From an uncultured Rhodospirillaceae bacterium (GTDB lineage: Bacteria > Pseudomonadota > Alphaproteobacteria > Rhodospirillales > Casp-alpha2), in contig CAJWVP010000216.1 in assembly GCA_913048145.1 (NCBI GenBank), positions 1-5,339 on the forward strand: a stretch of DNA of 5,339 bases, given 5' to 3'. Under the pieces are notes generated by a model, which had not been told where the DNA came from, did not search any database, and saw only the letters and a program-made list of their open reading frames with translations. This document shows positions 1-5,339 of this stretch, in pieces. The stretch's first letter is position 1. Each line of letters opens with the position of its first letter. The position numbers and the translations under genes were made by a program.

Positions 1-36
1 GAAGTCCAGAATTTTAACCCCTTCGAGAGCTTTCAT
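1..36 (-). CDS. frc: CaiB/BaiF class III CoA-transferase, probable formyl-CoA:oxalate CoA-transferase (5' fragment)
   Basis: Only the first 12 codons are in the window, reading MKALEGVKILDF, and the frame is open at the left edge. The pattern Leu-x-Gly-Val-x-Ile-Leu-Asp-Phe right after the start is the usual N-terminus of CaiB/BaiF (class III) CoA-transferases. A good AGGAG ribosome binding site sits 6 nt upstream of the ATG, which supports a real start. The gene lies 42 nt downstream of oxalyl-CoA decarboxylase on the same strand. That neighbour makes formyl-CoA:oxalate CoA-transferase, a cytoplasmic enzyme that forms oxalyl-CoA from oxalate and formyl-CoA, the likeliest family member. The family call rests on the short peptide plus context and the substrate call on context alone. 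Another acid, such as succinate, could be the CoA partner. Confidence 0.62.
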   Translation of the reverse strand, partial: MKALEGVKILDF

Positions 37-42
37 TGCTCG

Positions 43-47
43 CTCCT
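43..47 (-). promoter_or_regulatory. Ribosome binding site of the CoA-transferase gene
   Basis: The minus strand reads AGGAG here, followed by a 6-nt spacer and the ATG at 36-34. It is a strong Shine-Dalgarno match and is the main evidence, besides the 12 codons, that a real gene starts at position 36. Confidence 0.7.
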
Positions 48-78
48 AATGTTCGCCTGTTTGTCTATCTCGTCGCCG

Positions 79-1812
79 CTACTTTTGGGCGACAACACTT
101 TGCGGATTGAGGTTCCCAATGCGACCTGACTCCGTGCCTGCCTGTTCATCGATGACCGCGTTTACAAGGGCGGGCCTACCGGCATCCATGGCTTCATTGA
201 CGGCCCGTTTCAATTCGTCCGGTGAGGTCGCGATAAAGCCAAGCCCCCCAAAGGCTTCCATCATTTTGTCGTAGCGCGCATCCTTGACAAATACCGTGGT
301 CGCCACGTCATCACCGCCTGAAGGATTAACGTCGGTGCCCCGGTAGATACCGCTGTTATTGAAAACGACGACACAGACAGGCAATTTATATCGGCAAATA
401 GTTTCGATTTCCATCCCTGAGAAGCCAAAGGCACTGTCGCCTTCAATGCAAAGCACTGGATTGTCGGTCTCCACGGCCGCTGCGATAGCCTGACCCATGC
501 CAATACCCATCACCCCCCAGGTGCCAACGTCCAAGCGCTTTCGGGGTTTGTGCATGTCGATGATAGAACGCGCAAAATCGAGCGTGTTGGCGCCTTCGTT
601 GACCAAAATTGCGTCTGGTCGGTCAGCGACGATGCCTTTCAATACGCCCAGAGCACCGTGGTAATCCATGGGCACATTATTGTTCTGCAGTTTTGGCGCC
701 ATGCGCTCAACGTTTGTATCGCGCTTCGTCTTTACGGCATCGACCCACGACGCCGGCGGATGAGCCCAGTCGTCACCCATGCCGTCCAAGAGCGCATGCA
801 CACAGGACCCAATGTCACCAACCAAGGGCGCGGCAATCTCGATATTCGAGTCCATTTCTTTTGGCTCGATGTCGATATGGATAAATTTCTTAGGCTCCGA
901 ACCCCACTGCTTGCCCTTACCATGAGACAGCAACCAGTTGAGGCGTGCACCAATCAACATGACCGTGTCCGACTCCTTCAACACCAAGGACCGCGCAGCA
1001 CCGGCGGATTGAGGATGGTCGTCCGGCAATAGGCCCTTCGCCATGCTCATAGGGAGATAAGGCATGCCAGATTTCTCAACCAACGCCTTGATGGCGTCGT
1101 CGGCTTGGGCATAAGCGGCCCCCTTGCCGAGGATGATTAAAGGCCGCTCGGCATTTTTCAACACGTTGAGAGCACGGGTCACAGCATTGGGCCCGGGCAG
1201 TTGCGCCGGCGCAGGGTCGATGACCTTTACCAGCGATTTCTCGCCGGCTGCGGCATCCATGGTCTGGCCCAACAGGGCGCCCGGAATATCAAGATATACG
1301 CCGCCTGGCCGGCCCGAGAGAGCAGCCCGGATGGCGCGGGCGACACCGATGCCGATATCCTCGGCGTGGTTGATGCGGAAGGCGGCCTTGCACAATGGCT
1401 TGGCAATGGCCAGTTGATCCATCTCTTCGTAATCTCCTTGCATCAGGTCGATGATCTCACGCTCCGACGAACCCGACATCAGGATCATCGGGTAGCAATT
1501 GGTTGTCGCGTGCGCCAGAGCGGTCAAGCCATTCAAAAAACCCGGCGCCGACACCGTCAAGCAAACGCCCGGCTTCTTTGTCAGGTAACCAGCGATGGCA
1601 GCAGCATAACCCGCATGCTGTTCATGTCTGAATGACAGTACCCGCATCCCCTCCGACTGCATCATCCGCCCGAGGTCGGTCACAGGGATGCCCGGCACCA
1701 TGTATACGTTTTCGACCTCATTCAACTTCAATGCATCGATGAGCAAGTGAAAACCGTCGGTAAGCGGACCCGCTTCCTCGTGGGTTTCGGTATCGGGTGC
1801 GATATCAGGCAT
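79..1812 (-). CDS. oxc: Oxalyl-CoA decarboxylase (thiamine diphosphate-dependent)
   Basis: This cytoplasmic enzyme converts oxalyl-CoA to formyl-CoA and CO2 using thiamine diphosphate (ThDP) and Mg2+. The 577-residue product matches Oxalobacter OXC and E. coli YfdU, as I remember them, along its whole length (both about 565). Numbered from the start chosen here, the Pyr domain has SFRHEQHAGYAA with catalytic Glu64, then VSAPGFLNG and GDYEEMDQ (Tyr128 matches active-site Tyr120 of Oxalobacter OXC). The central Rossmann-like domain has GKGAAYAQ (229-236) and IGARLNWL. The PP domain has EGDSAFGFSG (Gly458-Asp459) through Asn485-Asn486, the GDG-to-NN ThDP/Mg2+ motif, then GIYRG with Tyr490. The C-terminal ESGR (Ser562, Arg564) fits the lid that closes over the substrate. 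The start at 1812 is preferred to the ATG at 1824 because GGAGG lies 5 nt before it, whereas nothing precedes the upstream ATG. An acidic tail of about 16 residues precedes the conserved LTDGFH. 2-Hydroxyacyl-CoA lyase is the main alternative, but the Tyr-Glu and ESGR motifs favour OXC. Confidence 0.95.
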   Translation of the reverse strand: MPDIAPDTETHEEAGPLTDGFHLLIDALKLNEVENVYMVPGIPVTDLGRMMQSEGMRVLSFRHEQHAGYAAAIAGYLTKKPGVCLTVSAPGFLNGLTALAHATTNCYPMILMSGSSEREIIDLMQGDYEEMDQLAIAKPLCKAAFRINHAEDIGIGVARAIRAALSGRPGGVYLDIPGALLGQTMDAAAGEKSLVKVIDPAPAQLPGPNAVTRALNVLKNAERPLIILGKGAAYAQADDAIKALVEKSGMPYLPMSMAKGLLPDDHPQSAGAARSLVLKESDTVMLIGARLNWLLSHGKGKQWGSEPKKFIHIDIEPKEMDSNIEIAAPLVGDIGSCVHALLDGMGDDWAHPPASWVDAVKTKRDTNVERMAPKLQNNNVPMDYHGALGVLKGIVADRPDAILVNEGANTLDFARSIIDMHKPRKRLDVGTWGVMGIGMGQAIAAAVETDNPVLCIEGDSAFGFSGMEIETICRYKLPVCVVVFNNSGIYRGTDVNPSGGDDVATTVFVKDARYDKMMEAFGGLGFIATSPDELKRAVNEAMDAGRPALVNAVIDEQAGTESGRIGNLNPQSVVAQK

Positions 1813-1817
1813 GTCAT

Positions 1818-1822
1818 CCTCC
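1818..1822 (-). promoter_or_regulatory. Ribosome binding site that sets the oxc start
   Basis: The minus strand reads GGAGG, then 5 nt, then the ATG at 1812-1810. This site lies inside the first four codons of the longer reading frame that begins at 1824. The sequence before the 1824 ATG (CTAAGCCACTGGCC) has no purine-rich site. Translation therefore most likely begins at 1812, removing Met-Glu-Asp-Asp from the longer version. Confidence 0.75.
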
Positions 1823-1845
1823 ATGGCCAGTGGCTTAGCCGTGTC

Positions 1846-2568
1846 TCAACCCAAATAGTTCACGTGTTGTTCAATGTGCTTGCCCAGGTTCAGTGTGTGC
1901 TCGCGGGTCAGGTGTTCGGCCAACACTGTATTACGCGCTTCAAGGGCTTCAATGATGTGCATGTGATCAATGATGGAGCGGTTCGCCCGATCTTCTTCGC
2001 CAATAGTACGGGCCCGGATCGATCGCATATGAATGAATAGGCCTTCCGACATTTCCGCTAACAGGGTACACCTACTTAACTCGATAATGTTTTGGTGAAA
2101 TTGAATGTTTTTGTCGGAATATTCGTCGATTTGTGCACCCACCTTATTTCCGTCCACGTGGCTGAAGATATCACGCAGCGACGATATCTCTTCATCTGTC
2201 GCCTCCTGTGTAATTAAACGCGCGGCCATGCTTTCCAGGGCCGCCCAGACGGTGATCATTTCCATCACCTCAGCCTTCGTCTTTTTGACGATGAAGACAC
2301 CGCGACGAGGTACGATCTCGACCAGGCCTTCCTGTTCCAAGCGCGCCAGCGCCTCGCGGACCGGCGTTCGGGAAATATTGAGTTGTTCAGATAGGCGGCG
2401 TTCGTCTAGGCGCAGTTCCGCATTTTTGGCGTAAATGTCCACCTGGGTTATTGCGTGCTTCAGAGAGCCGTATATCCGGTCTTTTAAAGAAAAATTGGTT
2501 TCAACCGGTTCGACCGGCAGATCCGTCGCCACGATCCGTCGTCTTGCCGTGGCGCTCAAACCGCTCAT
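1846..2568 (-). CDS. GntR-family transcription regulator with FCD ligand domain
   Basis: This 240-residue cytoplasmic DNA-binding protein probably controls the operon. After a variable N-terminal stretch of about 27 residues, a winged helix spans about 28-95. It includes RLSEQLNISRTPVREALARL (58-77), a classic GntR recognition region, and the wing EIVPRRGVFI. The all-helical FCD effector domain covers about 98-230. Its metal-ligand pattern is visible as IQFH (His158), DHMH (His202) and REH (His224, exactly 22 residues after His202). The usual Asp four residues before the first His is Asn154. The ATG overlaps the tctA stop as ATGA, and AGAGGGG ends 5 nt upstream, so its translation is probably coupled to tctA. 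oxc starts 33 nt after its stop. Family knowledge says FCD regulators bind small carboxylates. Oxalate, formate or an acyl-CoA as effector is inference, and repression versus activation cannot be told. Confidence 0.93.
   Translation of the reverse strand: MSGLSATARRRIVATDLPVEPVETNFSLKDRIYGSLKHAITQVDIYAKNAELRLDERRLSEQLNISRTPVREALARLEQEGLVEIVPRRGVFIVKKTKAEVMEMITVWAALESMAARLITQEATDEEISSLRDIFSHVDGNKVGAQIDEYSDKNIQFHQNIIELSRCTLLAEMSEGLFIHMRSIRARTIGEEDRANRSIIDHMHIIEALEARNTVLAEHLTREHTLNLGKHIEQHVNYLG
2500..2517 (-). repeat. Two-copy 9-bp tandem repeat with overlapping palindromes in the regulator's 5' coding region
   Basis: The minus strand reads CCGGTCGAA then CCGGTTGAA, two copies differing at one base and encoding Pro-Val-Glu twice in the variable stretch before the winged helix. 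The same bases form two short inverted repeats: GGTT-TC-AACC at 2497-2506 and CCGGT-TCG-ACCGG at 2505-2517 (plus-strand reading). The repeat is read directly. A role as a regulator binding site is only a possibility. Confidence 0.5.
2565..2568 (-). other. ATGA stop-start overlap of tctA and the regulator gene
   Basis: The minus strand reads ATGA. ATG (2568-2566) starts the GntR gene and TGA (2567-2565) stops tctA. Together with the AGAGGGG site at 2580-2574 this is a standard arrangement for translational coupling, and it is the strongest evidence that transporter and regulator share one transcript. Confidence 0.9.
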
Positions 2569-4082
2569 GCTGACCCCTCTTCAGACGGCGTCTTGCGATC
2601 CCTGATTAGCTTCAACAGCGGCAAAACCAATAAAATTATTGCGATAAACGTAATCGTGCCGGAAATCGGGCGTGTGAAGAAGATGGAAATATCCCCATGC
2701 GATCCAATCAGGGATTGCCGCACTGAGCGTTCTGCCAAGGGACCAAGCACGATTGCCAGTACTGCTGGCGCCAATGGATAGTCCAGCTTCCGCATCAGGT
2801 AGCCAACCACGCCAAACACAAACATCAGCCAGACGTCATGCATGTCGAGGGTTGGAACATAGCCGCCGACTACGCAGAGCCCAAAGATCACCGGCGCCAG
2901 GATCGTAAACGGCATCTTGAGCACCGCGACGAAGGCCGGGATGAAGGCGATATTGATGATCAGTGAGAAGAAGTTGGCTGCATATAGGCTGGCGATCAGA
3001 CCCCAGACAAATTCCTTATGCTCCGTGAAAAGGAGCGGTCCCGGCTCCAGACCCCAGATGACCATGCCACCCAGTAGGATCGCCGTCGTAGGCGAACCAG
3101 GGATGCCAAGCGTCAGCATAGGGAGCATGGAACCCGTCGACGCCGCATTGTTCGCAGCCTCCGGCGCAACAACGCCGTCGATGTTCCCTTTACCATAAGA
3201 CTCTGGTTCCTTGGTGATGGTCTTCGCCACACCGTAGGCCATGAGCGAACCAGGCGTCGCGCCGGCAGCGGGCAAGATCCCCACGAAATAGCCCAGGAAT
3301 GAGCCCATGATCATGGTTTTCCAAGTACCAAGGAGTTCTTTCAACGTGGTGAAGACCCTTGCGACGCTCACAGTCGCCTTGCTCATTGATACGTCGCCGC
3401 GCGACGTCTCCACAGTCCACAGCATCTCGCCAATACCATAGATGCCAATGGCCAGGACCAGGAAGTTGATGCCATGCATGAAGCCCGACAGGTCCATGAA
3501 GATTAGGCGCGGCTCACCGCTGACCACATCAAGACCGACAGCGCTCAATACCAGGCCGATGAAGATGGAGAAAAAGGTCTTCGGAATGTCGTCACCACCA
3601 AGACCAATAAAAGTCGCGAAAGCCAGCATCATCAAGGCGAATTCCTCGGGCGGCCCAAAGGCGAGGGCCACTTCCGCCAAGGGTGGCGCAAAGGCGGTGA
3701 ACAGAACCACTGATATGGTGCCGCCGACGAAAGATGCCGTGGCGGCCGCCACCAAGGCCTTGTCGGCCTTCCCTTGCATTGCCAGCGGTCGGCCGTCGAA
3801 GGTTGTTGCGACGGCAGTCGAGGCACCCGGAATGCCGAGCATGATAGAAGAGATAGCACCGCCGTACATGGCGCCGTAATAGATCGCCCCCAGAAATATG
3901 ATCGCTGATGTCGGTGGCACAAGGAAAGTCATGGGCAGCAGAATGGCTACCCCATTTACTGACCCCAGTCCCGGCATGGCGCCAATAAACAGCCCCACCG
4001 CCGCACCAAAAATGACCAATCCCAGGTTCAGTGGCTCAAACGAGATAAGAAAACCGTCGGCAAGAAGACCGAGAACTTCCAT
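2565..4082 (-). CDS. tctA: TTT transporter large permease subunit, TctA family
   Basis: This is the large inner-membrane subunit of a tripartite tricarboxylate transporter, a secondary carrier that takes carboxylates from a periplasmic receptor. At 505 residues it is normal length for TctA. It is hydrophobic throughout, with roughly 10-12 membrane segments. Family motifs appear in order: GAMPGLG (34-40), YYGAMYGGAISSIMLGIPGA (68-87), DGRPLAMQGKA (96-106), GILPAAGATPGSLMAYG (268-284), PEAANNAASTGSMLP (307-321), LGIPGSPTTAILLGG (325-339) and LEPGPLLF (345-352). The two PG-rich halves reflect the family's internal duplication. Unusually, the first half has LGIPGA where many members have a NIPGE- or NIPGD-like motif. 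AGGGG lies 6 nt before the ATG. A 130-nt gap separates it from tctB upstream, and the regulator overlaps its stop. Substrate cannot be read from this subunit; oxalate is inferred from the downstream genes. Confidence 0.95.
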   Translation of the reverse strand: MEVLGLLADGFLISFEPLNLGLVIFGAAVGLFIGAMPGLGSVNGVAILLPMTFLVPPTSAIIFLGAIYYGAMYGGAISSIMLGIPGASTAVATTFDGRPLAMQGKADKALVAAATASFVGGTISVVLFTAFAPPLAEVALAFGPPEEFALMMLAFATFIGLGGDDIPKTFFSIFIGLVLSAVGLDVVSGEPRLIFMDLSGFMHGINFLVLAIGIYGIGEMLWTVETSRGDVSMSKATVSVARVFTTLKELLGTWKTMIMGSFLGYFVGILPAAGATPGSLMAYGVAKTITKEPESYGKGNIDGVVAPEAANNAASTGSMLPMLTLGIPGSPTTAILLGGMVIWGLEPGPLLFTEHKEFVWGLIASLYAANFFSLIINIAFIPAFVAVLKMPFTILAPVIFGLCVVGGYVPTLDMHDVWLMFVFGVVGYLMRKLDYPLAPAVLAIVLGPLAERSVRQSLIGSHGDISIFFTRPISGTITFIAIILLVLPLLKLIRDRKTPSEEGSA

Positions 4083-4212
4083 GTGCGACCCCTAAAATAC
4101 CCTATCCACCGACGGCTGCGGACCTGGCGGCGCGATATTCGCCCTCAGATATAATGTATGCCAAAATCATAACACTACGCCCTACCTTCATCATTCAAAC
4201 GACCATAGGGCT
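4083..4212 (-). other. Long tctB-tctA intergenic gap
   Basis: This 130-nt spacer is the longest in the operon and separates two subunits that usually lie close together. It carries the tctA ribosome binding site (AGGGG at 4093-4089), a possible extended -10 element and a doubtful 30-codon ORF (4194-4102). A 6-bp inverted repeat, CCCTAT at 4100-4105 and ATAGGG at 4205-4210, brackets most of the gap. I see no GC-rich stem followed by a T run, so no intrinsic terminator. Confidence 0.6.
4166..4198 (-). promoter_or_regulatory. Possible internal promoter before tctA
   Basis: On the minus strand TGTTATGAT (4174-4166) matches an extended -10 box (TGn then TATGAT, five of six to TATAAT). A TTGAAT that could be a -35 lies 21 nt upstream, which is longer than the usual 16-18 nt. 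It would let tctA, the regulator, oxc and the CoA-transferase be transcribed apart from the receptor. A and T are locally enriched, so chance is a real alternative. Confidence 0.22.
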
Positions 4213-4710
4213 TCAGTAAATCAAATCGTACAAGGGATAGAACAAGGGCTCGGTGAACCCTTTGGGAAGTGTCTTCCTCAAGGCGCCCTCAAAGAAGAAG
4301 AACATCAAAACTGGCGTAGCTACGACGAATATGCTGATGAGCCGCCATGAATGCTGACCAAGGAATCGCATGTAGAAGGCCATAAAGATCGGCAAAGAAA
4401 AATACACGCCGATCAAATGAATACCCCCAATCATGATACCAAGCGATCCGGCAATGACGACGAACAACCGAAACGCATCTGGATCCATGAAAGGCGCCTG
4501 TGACTGGCTTGGCGGGCTTATCCGTTTGGCCCAGCGATAGATGATAGCGATGCAACACACCAGCATTCCTGCGCCAAGCCAGAAAGAAAATGCTCCACCG
4601 CCCGGACCCTCTTCGGGAATCCAGCCGACAGGCAATTCCATCGACTTCCACATGATGTAAACGGAAAAGGCCGCCATCACCAAAGCCATAATTAGTTCAG
4701 CCTTGCGCAC
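4213..4710 (-). CDS. tctB: TTT transporter small membrane subunit, TctB family
   Basis: This is the small inner-membrane subunit that pairs with TctA. It has 165 residues, typical for TctB, a family recognised more by size, topology and position than by sequence. Likely membrane segments are 5-22, 38-60, 80-99, 102-117 and 123-141, with a polar loop rich in Ser, Pro and Gln at about 62-78. The opening Arg-Lys-Ala-Glu-Leu-Ile and the PEEGPGGGAFSFWLG loop (32-46), which resembles the short pre-helix-2 loop of other TctB proteins, fit the family. The start codon is GTG at 4710-4708, with GGAGAGG ending 8 nt upstream. I found no better in-frame start nearby. It lies 54 nt after the receptor stop and 130 nt before tctA. 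Its exact function within TTT systems is poorly known. Confidence 0.88.
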   Translation of the reverse strand: MRKAELIMALVMAAFSVYIMWKSMELPVGWIPEEGPGGGAFSFWLGAGMLVCCIAIIYRWAKRISPPSQSQAPFMDPDAFRLFVVIAGSLGIMIGGIHLIGVYFSLPIFMAFYMRFLGQHSWRLISIFVVATPVLMFFFFEGALRKTLPKGFTEPLFYPLYDLIY

Positions 4711-4718
4711 GATGACGG

Positions 4719-4725
4719 CCTCTCC
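4719..4725 (-). promoter_or_regulatory. Ribosome binding site for the GTG start of tctB
   Basis: The minus strand reads GGAGAGG followed by an 8-nt spacer and GTG at 4710. The site decides the start, because this gene has no upstream ATG in frame close to a Shine-Dalgarno match. Confidence 0.65.
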
Positions 4726-4764
4726 GTTTCGTAATGCCAGTAGAGTTAATGGTACGTCGTTCGG

Positions 4765-5339
4765 TTACTTGCCGAGCAGCTTCGCGTGCTTGGTACGTTC
4801 CGAGACAAAGTATTCCTGCAGTTTCTGACCGGTCAACCAGCCTGGGATCAGGCCTTTTTTATTCAGATAGCTCTGCCATTCCGGAGATTTGTATACTCTC
4901 TCGAACAGGTCGACGTAGAACTCCACCGCGTCAGCAGGCATCTTCGGCGGCGCGACGATGGAGCGCTGCATGTAGTAAACCATGTCACTGCCGTGACCGA
5001 GTTCCTCGAAGGTGGGGATCTTGCCCCACTTGCCCTTTAACATACCTGGTGGCGTAAAGCTGGCGAGCGGCTTTGATTTTCCGGCATCCCAGAAACCGAC
5101 CTGTTCAGCCGGATTATTGACCGTGGAATTGATATGCTTGCCAATGAGTTCCTTAGCAACCTTCCCGCCACCTTTGTAAGGAACATAGGTGACCTCGAAG
5201 CCGAACTTCTTTTGTAGCATCCCGGTAACAAGAGAGTCTTCTGCACCTTTACCGGTGCCACCCATCTTCCAGCCCTTCTTGCCTGCCTTCTTCACAGCGG
5301 CCACGTATTCCTTCACGGAGTTGATGCCGCTGTCGACAT
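4765..5339 (-). CDS. tctC: TTT periplasmic solute receptor, TctC/Bug family (C-terminal part)
   Basis: This is the substrate-binding receptor of the transporter, expected in the periplasm. The window holds the last 190 residues, and the frame is open through the right edge. Members have about 320 residues, so roughly 130, including the signal peptide, lie outside. The GTG at 5316 is an internal valine, not a start, since the coding frame continues upstream as VDSGINSVKEYV. Recognisable features are the glycine-rich loop GGTGKGAED, the family hallmark VPYKGGG followed by a short helix and Gly-Lys-His-Ile, STVNNPAEQV where many members have a D-x-N-type segment, and a C-terminal lobe with VAPPKMPADAV and KSPEWQSYLNKKG. 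The Glu-Asp after the glycine loop and the NNP segment resemble a TctC subgroup I recall but whose ligand I do not know. As first gene of the set it precedes tctB by 54 nt. Oxalate or a similar small carboxylate is the ligand suggested by context only. Confidence 0.93.
   Translation of the reverse strand, partial: VDSGINSVKEYVAAVKKAGKKGWKMGGTGKGAEDSLVTGMLQKKFGFEVTYVPYKGGGKVAKELIGKHINSTVNNPAEQVGFWDAGKSKPLASFTPPGMLKGKWGKIPTFEELGHGSDMVYYMQRSIVAPPKMPADAVEFYVDLFERVYKSPEWQSYLNKKGLIPGWLTGQKLQEYFVSERTKHAKLLGK

Noticed and set aside
550..1032. Plus-strand open frame of 160 codons inside oxc
   Set aside because: It is antisense to a strongly conserved enzyme, its product has no recognisable motif, and no ribosome site or operon logic supports it. 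The same holds for the other plus-strand frames at 1124-1417, 1201-1635, 1747-2040, 2105-2434 and 3442-3879.
1825..1845. Possible terminator between the regulator and oxc (GGCTAAGCC, TGGCCA)
   Set aside because: The palindromes are too short to form a stem with a workable loop, and no T run follows on the minus strand.
4148..4156. TATAAT on the plus strand in the tctB-tctA gap
   Set aside because: There is no plus-strand gene for it to serve and no convincing -35 at proper spacing. An antisense RNA cannot be argued from this alone.
4102..4194. 30-codon minus-strand ORF in the tctB-tctA gap, opening with ATGATG
   Set aside because: No Shine-Dalgarno site precedes it, the length is within chance expectation, and the product has no family signature. 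It is noted in the gap finding but not called as a gene.
4891..4896. GTATAC palindromes here and at 1702-1707 as possible GntR/FCD operators
   Set aside because: Both lie within coding sequence, neither has matching flanks, and one or two copies of a 6-mer are expected by chance in 5.3 kb.
5314..5316. GTG as the start of the solute receptor
   Set aside because: The frame continues upstream to the window edge with receptor-like sequence, and starting here would remove the signal peptide and most of the first lobe.

Overview
The window looks like a piece of a bacterial chromosome, most likely from a pseudomonadote (proteobacterium) and plausibly an alphaproteobacterium. That guess rests on the dense one-strand gene packing, the fairly high G+C with Shine-Dalgarno-led genes, and the tripartite tricarboxylate transporter (TTT) family, which is expanded in alpha- and betaproteobacteria. 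The species cannot be named from the sequence.

All genes I can support lie on the minus strand, so the window reads right to left. In transcription order they are: (1) the C-terminal 190 residues of a TctC-type periplasmic solute receptor, running off the right edge; (2) a TctB-type small membrane subunit with a GTG start; (3) a TctA-type large membrane permease; (4) a GntR/FCD transcription regulator whose ATG overlaps the tctA stop by 4 nt; (5) a full-length oxalyl-CoA decarboxylase, a thiamine diphosphate enzyme; and (6) the first 12 codons of a CaiB/BaiF class III CoA-transferase, probably formyl-CoA:oxalate CoA-transferase, cut by the left edge. Gaps are -4, 33, 42, 54 and 130 nt, with no convincing terminator in any of them, so the set reads as one operon.

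Proposed joint function (inference): the receptor and the TctA/TctB membrane pair import oxalate or a close relative. The CoA-transferase moves CoA from formyl-CoA to oxalate, and the decarboxylase turns oxalyl-CoA into formyl-CoA and CO2, which regenerates the CoA donor. The embedded GntR regulator probably senses the substrate or a product and controls the operon. The most interesting point is a complete TTT transporter built into an oxalate-breakdown operon, since the well-known oxalate carrier (OxlT of Oxalobacter) belongs to an unrelated family.

The only non-coding stretch of note is the 130-nt tctB-tctA gap, which holds a possible extended -10 element and a doubtful 30-codon ORF. I see no tRNA, rRNA, CRISPR array, insertion sequence, phage gene or plus-strand gene.
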